Source: Cohnella sp. CFH 77786 (lineage in GTDB: Bacteria; Bacillota; Bacilli; Paenibacillales; Paenibacillaceae). From it: a stretch of 64,000 nucleotides of DNA. The position numbers were made by a program, and so were the translations under genes. The notes beneath the pieces were generated by a model that saw only the letters and a program-made list of their open reading frames with translations, was not told the origin of the DNA and ran no database searches. Where the stretch lies: positions 308,941 to 372,940 of the forward strand of contig NZ_WJIB01000005.1 in the NCBI RefSeq assembly GCF_019400745.1, written 5' to 3'. Below are positions 38,425-47,046 of the stretch, one piece after another. The number at the start of each line of letters is the position of its first letter. Within the stretch, counting starts at the first letter, position 1.

Positions 38425-38661
38425 ATGAATGAAAAAGCGGTAAATGTGGCAGCCGATCTGTTGGACGAGATCGAAGCCAATGAGCTGATTGCAGGGGATC
38501 CGGAACATTTGGCCGCAGCGGCAATCCAAATCGTGAGAACGGTACGCAAGCTGCTGACAGACAGCGGGATTCATGTCGAAGATGAGGAAGGGCTGAACAA
38601 ATCGTCAGCTGCTGCTGGGGGCTTCAAGGCCGAAGATCCTTCCGAGATCCGAGCCAAGTAA
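38425..38661 (+). CDS. Hypothetical 78-aa protein (possible fragment)
   Basis: ATG at 38425 just after the regulator fragment, but no good ribosome site. Largely helical and acidic (NVAADLLDEIEANELI). Not recognised. Given the surrounding debris, it may be the start of a truncated gene. Real expression is doubtful. Confidence 0.35.
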   Translation: MNEKAVNVAADLLDEIEANELIAGDPEHLAAAAIQIVRTVRKLLTDSGIHVEDEEGLNKSSAAAGGFKAEDPSEIRAK

Positions 38662-38825
38662 CGGAAAACGTCTCTTTGGAGAAGGGATCGACAAGAAAGT
38701 GCTGATACTGGCGGAAACAAAGACATTCGGTTCAGGCGTCGTTGTTCTGACTTATCTTCCGGAAAGATAAGATTGATCAGGAAATCAGGTACTGCTGTAG
38801 AAGGACAAGATTTCTCGATTTGGGA

Positions 38826-39030
38826 CAAGAACTTGCATTGTTTTCAGTCCGGATCGTCTAGGTGTTCTCAGACAATGTCGGAAGTCAAAAACATTGTCCC
38901 ATTAAAAGTTGCGTATATTGCGGCTTTTTTCATTTATGGGATCAAGTTCTTGTCATTCACCGGTGACAAGAACTTGATCCCTTTCCCGAAAATGACAAGA
39001 TCGTTATCCCATTCCCGACAAGACAACTGT
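38826..39030. repeat. GACAAGAAC element cluster D
   Basis: Contains GACAAGAACTTGCATTG (38825 on), a perfect 18-base inverted repeat GGGATCAAGTTCTTGTCA / TGACAAGAACTTGATCCC (38938-38955 and 38964-38981, 8-base gap), and further direct GACAAG units about 20-30 bases apart to 39030. The arrangement looks like abutting ends of mobile elements with repeated protein-binding units. The remaining stretch to 39567 holds a hairpin (CAGCAC/GTGCTG, 39211-39228, followed by TCTTTTT) and no supported gene. Confidence 0.65.
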
Positions 39031-39567
39031 TACATGCACTCCATGATGAAAGGCCAAATCGGCTATATGTTATTGGAGAAAAAACTTTAAATCTCAACGG
39101 TAGGTATAATTATGTTGATTTCTTCAGAAATCCAAATAAATATACACATTAAGCAAGGGATTTAAATTGCTAGTACAATTCGCTCCGATTAATAAGCGGG
39201 ATATGATGCTCAGCACTTAGCGGTGCTGGGTCTTTTTCGTATGAGGCGACTCCGCATGGCGCTGTGCCGCGAAGCGCGAGTCGTGCCGCAAACAAGTGCG
39301 GCGCGTTGCTTCGGCATCCCGCACGGGGCGGTCGTCATCCTGCACAGCGGCTATATTGGATTTTTTGCAACTAGGTAATGTATTATGTTTAGGGAAGCTA
39401 TATTGGATTTTGCATTCAGGTGGATTATTTTCCTCCGAATCGAGCATATGCCGCCAAAGTTTATGCAGGACATCAACATAGCTCGCTAAACTAGACTAAT
39501 TGGGGAGTATATATTGCGGAATCGCAACATAGCGTAAACTTCATATAATAGGGAGGATATAAGGAAG

Positions 39568-41679
39568 ATGGGCAATAGGCATTCAATCGAGGAAAACGGG
39601 TTGTATTTGGTGTTCGAGGTGGCGGACGGCGGCGATGTGCGGCTGTTGCATTTCGGCGCCGCGCCTTTGGACGAGACGGCCATAACGGAGAAGCAGCTTC
39701 CGGGCTTTCGCATGCTGGAGCTTCAATTGACGGGTGAAGACCGTGCGGAGTATCACGGCCGTTCTCATCGAGCGTCGTATCCGGGACTGCGGATGGTGTA
39801 TGACGGTCATAAGGATACGCGGAACGAGCATGGACGGCTGGTGGCCGTTACGCTTGTCGACAAGATGACAGGAGTGCAGGCCGTTCAGCATTACCAGTTC
39901 TACGACGGCATTCAGACGGTTCGCAGTTGGGCGGAGCTGACGAATGGCGGAGCCGAAGAGGTGCAAGTGGAATATGTAACTTCGTTCGCTTTGACGGGCG
40001 TGGACAAGGAAGGCACGAAGGACCGCAACGAAAAGATGAACTTGACCGTCGCCCACAGCGGCTGGCAAAGCGAGCTGCAATGGCGCACGTACAAGCTGCC
40101 GGAAATCGGCTTGTCGCATCTCGCCGATCGCGGCTCTAAGCGGCTCGCTTTCAGCAACACCGGCTCATGGTCGGCGGCGGAATATTTGCCGATGGGCGTG
40201 CTGGAGAACGAGGAGGCAGGGTGCAGCCTGTTCTGGCAAATCGAGCATAACGGCTCGTGGCATGCGGAGATGTCCGACCAAAACGATCATATGTACCTGT
40301 ATTTGAGCGGTCCGACTGAGCATGACAACCATTGGTGGCTGAAGCTTGCGCCGGGCGAGCGGTTTGTGTCCGTCCCTGTAGCTGTAGGGGCGGTACAGGG
40401 AGACTTCGAGCAGGCGATCGCAGAGCTCACTTCGTACCGACGTGCGATCCGCCGACCGAACGACGATAACGAGCTGCTGCGCGTCATCTTCAACGACTAC
40501 ATGAATTGCTTATGGGGCTCGCCGACGACGGAAAAGCTGCTGCCGTTAATCGACGCAGCTGCGGAAGTCGGCTGCGAATATTTTTGTATCGATGCGGGCT
40601 GGTACGCGCCGGGCGAATGGTGGGACGGAGTCGGTGAATGGATGCCGTCCGAGGAGCGGTTTCCCGAAGGCATCAAATACGTGCTTGACTATATTAGAAG
40701 CAAAGGGCTTATTCCCGGCTTATGGCTGGAGCTGGAAGTCATGGGCATTCATTCGCCGAAGCTGGCGGAGACGGACGACAGCTGGTTTTTCATGCGCCAC
40801 GGCAAACGGGTGAAGGACCGCAGCCGATTCCAGCTCGATTACCGCAATCCTGCCGTTATCGCGCATGCCGATGAGGTTATTCGGAGGCTTGTAGAAGATT
40901 ACGGCGTCGGCTACATTAAGATGGACTACAACATTAATGCGGGTATCGGCACGGAGACGGACGCCGACAGCTTCGGCGACGGCTTGTTGCTGCATAACCG
41001 GGCTTACTTGAAATGGCTGGACGGCGTGTTTGCCCGGTATCCCGAGCTTGTCATCGAGAACTGCTCCAGCGGCGGCATGCGCATGGATTACGCGATGCTT
41101 AGCCGTCACAGCATCCAGTCGACAAGCGACCAGGAGGACTACGTCAACTATGCGGTGATTGCCGCAGGCTCGCCGGCCGCGCTGACGCCGGAGCAATCGG
41201 CGATTTGGTCATATCCGCTTCGCGAAGGCGACGACGAGGAAGTCGTCTTCAATATGGTCAACGCGCTTCTGCTGCGAGTCCATCAGAGCGGCCACTTGGC
41301 CGAGCTCAGTCCGCGCCGCCGCGAGCTGGTGAAGGAAGCGCTCGACTATTACAAGACGATCCGCGGCGACATTCGCGAATCGCTTCCGTTCTGGCCGCTC
41401 GGCCTACCGAACCAAGGCGACGATTGGGTCAGCCTCGGGCTGCGCCGAGACGACCGCTTGTACATTGCCGTCTGGCGCGCCCGCGGCGAGTCGCCTAGCA
41501 TCGACCTGCCGATAGCAGGTCTGCGCGGCGCGGCCGGGTCTGTCGAAGTGTGCTGTAAATACCCGTCGGCGCCTGCCCCTGGCACCGAATGGACATGGAA
41601 CGAAGCGGACAGTTCGCTTACCGTGACGCTGCCGGAGGCTCGAACGGCAAGGCTATTCGAAATTCGCTTAGAGAGCTAA
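39568..41679 (+). CDS. Alpha-galactosidase, GH36 family
   Basis: 703-residue retaining alpha-galactosidase, close to the usual ~730. Start ATG 39568 with GGGAGG and AAGGAAG upstream. N-terminal beta-supersandwich (to about 300), TIM barrel with nucleophile Asp453 (YIKMDYN) and acid/base Asp521 (STSDQED), the CSSGGMRMD motif at 499-507, and a C-terminal beta domain. No signal peptide, so it hydrolyses imported alpha-galactosides. Stands alone, without transporter or regulator, between decayed regions. Confidence 0.95.
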   Translation: MGNRHSIEENGLYLVFEVADGGDVRLLHFGAAPLDETAITEKQLPGFRMLELQLTGEDRAEYHGRSHRASYPGLRMVYDGHKDTRNEHGRLVAVTLVDKMTGVQAVQHYQFYDGIQTVRSWAELTNGGAEEVQVEYVTSFALTGVDKEGTKDRNEKMNLTVAHSGWQSELQWRTYKLPEIGLSHLADRGSKRLAFSNTGSWSAAEYLPMGVLENEEAGCSLFWQIEHNGSWHAEMSDQNDHMYLYLSGPTEHDNHWWLKLAPGERFVSVPVAVGAVQGDFEQAIAELTSYRRAIRRPNDDNELLRVIFNDYMNCLWGSPTTEKLLPLIDAAAEVGCEYFCIDAGWYAPGEWWDGVGEWMPSEERFPEGIKYVLDYIRSKGLIPGLWLELEVMGIHSPKLAETDDSWFFMRHGKRVKDRSRFQLDYRNPAVIAHADEVIRRLVEDYGVGYIKMDYNINAGIGTETDADSFGDGLLLHNRAYLKWLDGVFARYPELVIENCSSGGMRMDYAMLSRHSIQSTSDQEDYVNYAVIAAGSPAALTPEQSAIWSYPLREGDDEEVVFNMVNALLLRVHQSGHLAELSPRRRELVKEALDYYKTIRGDIRESLPFWPLGLPNQGDDWVSLGLRRDDRLYIAVWRARGESPSIDLPIAGLRGAAGSVEVCCKYPSAPAPGTEWTWNEADSSLTVTLPEARTARLFEIRLES

Positions 41680-41773
41680 CGCTGGACGAAATGTGCGAAG
41701 TCATTGGCTTGGAACAAGTGGTGGAGCACACGTGGATGTATAGGATCTTATATGCAAATTGTCTAATGAAAAT

Positions 41774-41836
41774 AAAGTTGTAGACAGAGAAATTAAAGTG
41801 TTAGACCGGGAAAAAAAAGTTTTAGACTGGCAGCAC
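41774..41836 (+). repeat. Three tandem 21-base repeats (transposon-end-like)
   Basis: Units at 41774-41794, 41795-41815 and 41816-41836 share AAAGTKKTAGACnGRGAAA with variation, preceded by TGTCTAATGA. Direct repeats of about 20 bases beginning after TGT are typical of Tn7/Tn5053-like ends bound by a TnsB/TniA-type transposase. A hairpin GGCCGACAT/ATGTCGGCC (41843-41866) follows. No transposase gene is nearby. Confidence 0.55.
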
Positions 41837-42131
41837 CTGTACGGCCGACATCATTATATGTCGGCCTATGAATGGCACGAATCCCGAGACACATTTCAAA
41901 AAACAAACAAAGAGCAAGATCCACGGGATTATCTTCTTGTTGCTCAGAATTGTCCAACGACACAAAAGTTCCTACATTAAATGAGAAGAAAAAGCTTGAG
42001 AAATCAAGGCTTTTAGGGAAATAATCAACGCCGAAAAACTACTACCAGAGTTGATCTAACGGGTTTCCGTTTTGAGGTGCAAAAGATACAATTGACACAT
42101 CAATTGGCAATGTTATTGACAATGCGTCATG

Positions 42132-42176
42132 AAAGCCGTAAATCCTCTATTTATAAGGATTTTCGGCTTTATTTTT
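42132..42176. terminator. Hairpin with T-run in decayed region
   Basis: AAAGCCG with AAATCCT pairs with AGGATTT and CGGCTTT, followed by ATTTTT. Preceded at 42090-42127 by repeated ATTGACA-type units. Probably the border of a mobile element. Confidence 0.5.
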
Positions 42177-42198
42177 ACTTCAGCATGCGAAAAATTTC

Positions 42199-42516
42199 TT
42201 GTTTGATTTTGAGGAACGACGGTGGGAGTGGCTGAGGCAAGGAATGTCCCGTTTTCGCGGCGGATTCCAGAAGATGAAGGATAACCCCGAAGGCAAAGAC
42301 CGGGTATTGGTCGGCGTCTACGGTTCGACATAAGTTGGCAAAACGACGCTGATTCTTAAGCTTCTTAGAATTCAGGAGTCCTTCATACCGTCATTGGCCA
42401 AGTCGCTGAGGGGGAAGAGAGGGCCGGGGGAGTCCGCGACGGTGAAGTGCACAATGTACGAGCGTGAATCAAACATTTTGATCATCTGTAGAACGACACA
42501 ATACTCCCCTTATTAA
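42199..42516 (+). pseudogene. P-loop NTPase remnant with stop in Walker A
   Basis: A long frame reads WEWLRQGMSRFRGGFQKM, then RVLVGVYGST, TAA (42331-42333), VGKTTLILKLL, then SLRGKRGPGESATVKC. The Walker A motif (GxxxxGKT) is split by a stop that needs only one base change from CAA (Gln). It looks like the first ~100 residues of a dynamin- or GTPase-like protein; the rest is missing. Dead. Confidence 0.65.
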
Positions 42517-42552
42517 GAACCTTTACATTTTAAGGTTCTTTTAATTTTTTAG
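42515..42552 (+). terminator. Rho-independent terminator
   Basis: AAGAACCTT (42515-42523) pairs with AAGGTTCTT (42532-42540), followed by TTAATTTTTT. Confidence 0.75.
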
Positions 42553-42735
42553 GGTGAATTTATGTCATTAGTTGATGACACTATTTCCCCCTTTTGTTAA
42601 GAAGATGACACAAACTAACCCTCTTGCATGCTGAAAACCATGATACCACCATTTTAAATTGGTACAATTATCCTATACTCGGCAAATAAATTGAAATAAT
42701 TCATTATAAGTGATGACAAAAAATATGATCTGTGG

Positions 42736-43356
42736 GTGATTCAATTGGCGTTAGAAAGAGGCGGGCGTGCTGATAAGCTTGGAAATCGGTATGAGGGTCT
42801 TTGGGTTGCAGAAAAAACTTTGGATATATTAGATGGAAAGGCACGTTCAATTCTCATAGAAGCTTTAGGTGATGATGAAAAAGGTACAGAGTTCTGGTTA
42901 GAATTAAACAATGGCAAAAGACAAGCACACCAATGTAAAGTCCGCAATGCGAGCAAGGAATCTTGGAGTATTAGCGACTTAGGAACTAACGGTGTACTAC
43001 AAAATTTGAAATTTCAATTAGATCGAACAGAGAACCATGAATTTGTTTTTGTATCAGGTGTTCCTGTTACAATTTTGGGTGACATTTGCGACAGTGCACG
43101 AAATTCAGACGGCAACTCTGAGACCTTTTACAATCATCAGATAGTATCTTTAGGAAGACCAAGAATGAAAGCTTTTGAGGATTTTTGTACACAGTTATCT
43201 TTAAATAAAGATGAACCACTAGATAGGGAAACTGCGTTTAGTTATTTATGTAGGACGAGAATTGTATTATTCCCATCAGACGAAACCTTTGTAAACAACA
43301 GAATAGGATATACATTAACTAGTGACTTTGTTTCAAATAGAAAGTTACTAATCTAG
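42736..43356 (+). pseudogene. Truncated defence-type nuclease (Avs/Cap4-like N-terminus)
   Basis: 206 codons from GTG 42736 (TTG 42745 is possible). The N-terminus LERGGRADKLGNRYEG, the acidic EFW (Glu52) and HQCK (Gln66, Lys68) fit the PD-(D/E)XK nuclease domain that opens many large antiphage STAND/NTPase proteins. The NTPase and sensor parts are absent: the frame ends at 43354 in TAG, exactly where sequence identical to a tyrosine recombinase gene begins. AT-rich compared with the GH genes, consistent with transfer. Interpreted as a defence gene cut by recombination. Confidence 0.65.
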
Positions 43357-43790
43357 ACGAAGGAACAATAAGGATAATTGGCAAAGGCAATAAGGAACGA
43401 CGGCTCGCTTTGACGCCGAAAATCCTTAAGTGTCTAGGTCTTTACCTAGTCAAGAGAACGGAAATATTGCAGAAACGAAATAATATGGCGGAGAAAGCAT
43501 TATTTATATCGATAAAAAGAGGAACAAGACTTACTAGAAGAGCTGTTGCCTTAATTATTGAGGAAATTGCTGAAAGTACCGGTGTTAAAGCCAATAATAT
43601 GAAAGTAACGCCACATAAGCTAAGACACACATGTGCTACAGTTTTGTATAATGAAGGCGAGGGTGTTGATCTACTAGCGATTGCTGATTTACTGGGTCAC
43701 GCCGATCCAAAAACAGCAACCATATACACTAAAGTTAGTACAGAAAAGCTAAGAAGCATAGTAACGTCTAATCCCTTAGAAATTACATAA
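43346..43790 (+). pseudogene. Tyrosine recombinase fragment (copy 1, C-terminal part)
   Basis: From about 43346 the sequence matches 47563-47985 at very high identity. It codes LDEGTIRIIGKGNKERR through HKLRHTCA and LLGHADPKTATIYTKV, so the catalytic Lys, His-x-x-Arg, His and Tyr are present, but the N-terminal half and the first catalytic Arg are missing. A one-base deletion in the last 15 codons relative to copy 2 changes the C-terminus. No proper start. The following 250 bases (43795-44040) hold TGACAC-bearing AT-rich sequence with no gene. Confidence 0.8.
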
Positions 43791-44043
43791 ATAAAAGACA
43801 CAATCATGCCATTATGAAAATCTTTGTGACACTAATCAACCACTATATTAAACGGTATGCCACAATTCATCGAATTGGTTCAAATGAATGACATAAATGT
43901 CCCATTTTGATTTTCACAACTACTCTAATCGACCGACCTAATAAACACTTATCCAAGAAACATATCAATAGCTCATTGAAATAGGGTGCTATTGTGTCAA
44001 TTAAAGATGATGGCCGGCTCTGAATCGATTAACATGAGTCTTA

Positions 44044-44105
44044 AAGTTCTTGTCCCGAACAGATTAGAAAACGCTTGTCTAACCTTTGTCGGTTGACAAG
44101 AACTT
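44044..44105. repeat. GACAAGAAC inverted pair G
   Basis: AAGTTCTTGTC (44044-44054) and GACAAGAACTT (44095-44105) form an inverted pair around 40 bases. The arms point the opposite way to elements A and H, as at 38938-38981. Confidence 0.6.
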
Positions 44106-44109
44106 GATG

Positions 44110-44333
44110 TCATATCAGATGTTGATGAAATAGCCACGGGCAAAACTCGAAGGTCGGCGTACGATAAAAGTCCACAAAAGATTTGCCTTCGTTCATGGTG
44201 AGCTCGAGTGAATGAAATGACTCATGATCCACGGTTCCGTTTGCGGGTAGTTGGCCAAAATGGCAGACGAGTTCACCTGCCACTGCCAGAAGGTGACGAT
44301 CGGATATTTCATCGGCAATTGCTTGGCGCGCAT
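44110..44333 (-). pseudogene. Broken small gene
   Basis: ATG at 44333 with AGAGGGG six bases upstream starts a 46-codon frame (YPIVTFWQWQVNSSAILANY) that stops at 44193. The coding continues in another frame as LTMNEGKSFVDFYRTPTFEF and stops at 44110. A frameshift near 44205 therefore breaks a roughly 75-residue N-terminal region. Family not recognised. Confidence 0.5.
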
Positions 44334-44521
44334 GTTATTCCCCTCTTCCACTTATAATAAAAATCTCCGATCGCTTGCTTCGTACGGAGATTCTACAGTG
44401 ACAATATCAAATTAAGAGTCTCGGTTTTTTCATTTTATTCTGCAATGACCATCAAATTTTCTTCAGTTCTTGCAAGTAAAAAGACAGCGGACAGATGGAA
44501 TCTGCCCGCTGTAGGGAGTTA

Positions 44522-46003
44522 TTAAACGCTTATGCTTTGCTTATTCTCCTGGTAGTGCCTGACGATAGAATTGGCAGTGTGGACGGTATGCTTAGCCAAC
44601 ATGATGAGCGCATTAAGGACATATAACGCTCCGCCAACGGCTGGGCCTAATGCGTATAGCTTCGGCTGCGGTCGGTTTCGGGCATCGATCAGCCTGCCGG
44701 TAGTGCGTTCAACGTCGAGGCCTCCCAAAGGATGGCGACGGGCTTGTCCCAATTGCAATAATCCATCCATTATCGGCGCGGCCAACGGGGAGATTCGACT
44801 TTCACCCGAGGAGGCAGCCGAGAATATTCGATCCATGTCAATGGGGGGTATTCCCTCGGCAATCGCTGTAAACGTACCGCTTGGATCTTTGGTGACCGAT
44901 TTCAGCCCCCGTAGGACGGTAAGCTGACCCGAGTCTGCAAGTTCAAGTATCTTGACTGCACGATGCTGAGGCATAGGACAGCACAGACTGTATGCAATAT
45001 GCCGATAATGATTGAATAAGTATTGCTTCTCATCGGGACTTAGAAAGTACCATGCATCATCATTGGCCGCAACAATCATTTTTGTACCAACCTGATACGC
45101 AATCTCACCATCATTTACACGTGCCAATTGATCTCGTAACCGATCGATTCCGTAACGGTTTGGATGGATTTCATCAATAAGCGCCTGTCTCGATGCTCCG
45201 GCGTGGTCGAGCTCTTTGTACGTCAGTTCGATTAGATCCTTTAGAGAGAAGCTGCCTTTTGCAGCAGCTATATCCTCGATGCCCTTAACTGTAAAATACC
45301 GCAGATTATACTGGATCGACGGACGACGCACGGCAGGCAACAGACCGCGCCTCGACAAGATTGTAATCGGTCCGCGATGATGGTTAGCGATTAGTCCGAA
45401 TACAAGATCGATTGCGGTAAGGCCGGAGCCAATAATTCCTACGTGTTCGTCCGCATCTACGCCATTCAGAGTGTCCTTTAAAGGATAGGGGGTGATATGG
45501 AAATTCTGTTGCCCCTGTAGTCCGTAGGGATCAAAACCGTTTGAACCACCCATGCATAAGACTACATAGTCAAAGTTGTAGCTTCGAGACGGCGTTTCTA
45601 CAACAACAACTCGGTCGTCAAGCGTCACATTGATAGCCTTCTCTTGCACGAATTCGAATGCTTTCATGCATGTCATCGCTTTCTGCGCTGTATCCTGAAG
45701 ATATAAACCGATAATCGAACGAGGTGCAAAATTGGTGCCCAGATAATGCGCATAGCCGTTCTCTCTAAACCAGTTGGTCACATGGTCCGTATCCCAATAG
45801 CGTACTGACATGGTGTTCGTGTATACGTTGGTTAAAGCTTCGGGCATATCGGGTGCATAGTTAGGGCCGCACCATGGGTGGGGTGACGGATCAAACACAG
45901 TCACATCTAATGTTGCGTCTGCATTCATTTCATCGTTAGCTCGAATAAGGTTTTCCATCATGCACACAGCGGCCGGTCCGCCTCCTACGAGTCCAACACG
46001 CAT
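44522..46003 (-). CDS. FAD/NAD(P)-binding protein (NAD_binding_9 type)
   Basis: 493 residues from ATG 46003, preceded by AGAGAGGTGA. The N-terminal Rossmann motif LVGGGPAAVC binds FAD, and a second dinucleotide motif HVGIIGSGLTAIDL lies about residue 190. Proteins of this PF13454 group resemble flavin monooxygenases or oxidoreductases of largely unknown substrate. The leader contains two GEMM-type riboswitches, so c-di-GMP should control it. Stands alone on the minus strand. Not a clear N-hydroxylase of siderophore pathways. Confidence 0.85.
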   Translation of the reverse strand: MRVGLVGGGPAAVCMMENLIRANDEMNADATLDVTVFDPSPHPWCGPNYAPDMPEALTNVYTNTMSVRYWDTDHVTNWFRENGYAHYLGTNFAPRSIIGLYLQDTAQKAMTCMKAFEFVQEKAINVTLDDRVVVVETPSRSYNFDYVVLCMGGSNGFDPYGLQGQQNFHITPYPLKDTLNGVDADEHVGIIGSGLTAIDLVFGLIANHHRGPITILSRRGLLPAVRRPSIQYNLRYFTVKGIEDIAAAKGSFSLKDLIELTYKELDHAGASRQALIDEIHPNRYGIDRLRDQLARVNDGEIAYQVGTKMIVAANDDAWYFLSPDEKQYLFNHYRHIAYSLCCPMPQHRAVKILELADSGQLTVLRGLKSVTKDPSGTFTAIAEGIPPIDMDRIFSAASSGESRISPLAAPIMDGLLQLGQARRHPLGGLDVERTTGRLIDARNRPQPKLYALGPAVGGALYVLNALIMLAKHTVHTANSIVRHYQENKQSISV

Positions 46004-46082
46004 CAAAAGTCACCTCTCTAAGTGGATTTAATTCTTTTCTTTTCAGTGATAACCCGCCTGTTTTGAAATTGGACGGAGGCTT

Positions 46083-46182
46083 CCGTCGTATTCAGAACTG
46101 GCAGGCATACAGAATAAGAATCCGCCTTAGCCCCTTTAGCTTTGCCTCACCCCTTTTCAATGGAAATGTTATTATCGTACGA
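46083..46182 (-). ncRNA. Degenerate c-di-GMP-I riboswitch (promoter-distal copy)
   Basis: On the minus strand it shares CGTACGATAAT, CCATTGAAAAG, GGCAAAGCTA, AGGGGCT and TGCCAG with the upstream copy, but the core GACGCAAAGC has become GAGGCAAAGC and the GGCAAACC segment is lost. A GACGGA-AGCC-TCCGTC hairpin follows. Probably an older duplicate with altered or lost ligand binding. It lies about 80-180 bases before the start of the FAD/NAD(P)-binding gene. Confidence 0.65.
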
Positions 46183-46269
46183 AATATTCATTTCTATCAG
46201 ATACTCTGCCGTGATTTTAAACGTTCCTCACCTCCTTCAGTAATTTACCAAATATATACAATTTAACAA

Positions 46270-46309
46270 TAAAAAGACCTCCGCCTAATGTGAAGATAGA
46301 CGGAGGTCT
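46270..46309 (-). terminator. Riboswitch terminator
   Basis: On the minus strand AGACCTCCG pairs with CGGAGGTCT followed by TTTTT. The alternative hairpin GACGGAGACCTCCGTC directly after the aptamer uses the same bases, giving a terminator/antiterminator switch. Confidence 0.75.
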
Positions 46310-46310
46310 C

Positions 46311-46410
46311 CGTCGTAGTCGGTAGCTGGCTGGCATCGCGGAATTGTCCACCTAAGCCCCTATAGCTTTGCGTCCCCACTTTTCAATGGGTTTGCCATTA
46401 TCGTACGAGT
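46311..46410 (-). ncRNA. c-di-GMP-I (GEMM-I) riboswitch
   Basis: The minus strand carries the GEMM landmarks in order: GGCAAACC, a stem-loop with GAAA, GGGACGCAAAGCTA, AGGGGCTTAGG, ATGCCAGCCAG and CTACCG. A short closing stem CGTA/TACG surrounds it. It is transcribed before the degenerate copy and the FAD/NAD(P)-binding gene. A TTGACA on the minus strand (46442-46447) may be its -35 box. Confidence 0.85.
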
Positions 46411-46627
46411 GCGGAATATGAAAATAAATATTGTCATCCACTGTCAATTTAACAAATGTATCAAGCGGATGGGAATAGGACTATAGTATTGAAATTTAAT
46501 AATGTTATATGTTTAACACGAAGTCTTGATCTCATAAGTTTTTGACATAATCTACAAAAAACACAACCGATCGTCTGGCAGGCATATTTCAATCTCTCTC
46601 CAGAAATCTTGCATCCCAATCTTAGAT

Positions 46628-46963
46628 CTATTTGGACAGATTTTCAATTTCCTGTTCCATTTCCCGTAACATCATACCTGTATGCAATTTTAGATCTGTT
46701 TCCGATATGTAGTACAACTCACGTCGTCCAAATAGCGTATATTGATACCGTCCATCTCCAATGGGATCATCTTGCACCCACATTTTATTATCCTTCATGG
46801 AGGCCCTGGATTGTTTCAACTTCCTAATGATAAATCGGCCAGTAACTTTGGAGATGCTATGGATAATCCCCTTCGAATCCTTAACTTCTTGTCCTGCTGC
46901 CTTGAGGAGCGAAAGCAAAGCGATGTGTCTATTTAGCGCGATAATCGGGTCAAAGCCACTCAT
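46628..46963 (-). CDS. Hypothetical protein, 111 aa
   Basis: ATG 46963 with AAAGGATG upstream. Mixed alpha/beta, soluble; motifs IIHSISKVTGRFIIRKLKQS and YTLFGRRELYYI. Transcribed away from the recombinase gene, with which it may share a promoter region. Not recognised. Confidence 0.65.
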   Translation of the reverse strand: MSGFDPIIALNRHIALLSLLKAAGQEVKDSKGIIHSISKVTGRFIIRKLKQSRASMKDNKMWVQDDPIGDGRYQYTLFGRRELYYISETDLKLHTGMMLREMEQEIENLSK

Positions 46964-47046
46964 TGCAGATCATCCTTTGTTGTGTAGATAATCTTATTAT
47001 ATGCGAACTCCCGTTCTTGTATCCCGTAGGAGGAGGGTGAGAGTAC

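Noticed and set aside
41759..41980. 73-codon frame with VVDREIKVLDREKKVLD repeats
   Set aside because: The repeating peptide is simply the translation of the 21-base DNA repeats.
46063..46266. 67-codon plus-strand frame
   Set aside because: It is antisense to the downstream riboswitch copy and has no homology-like features.
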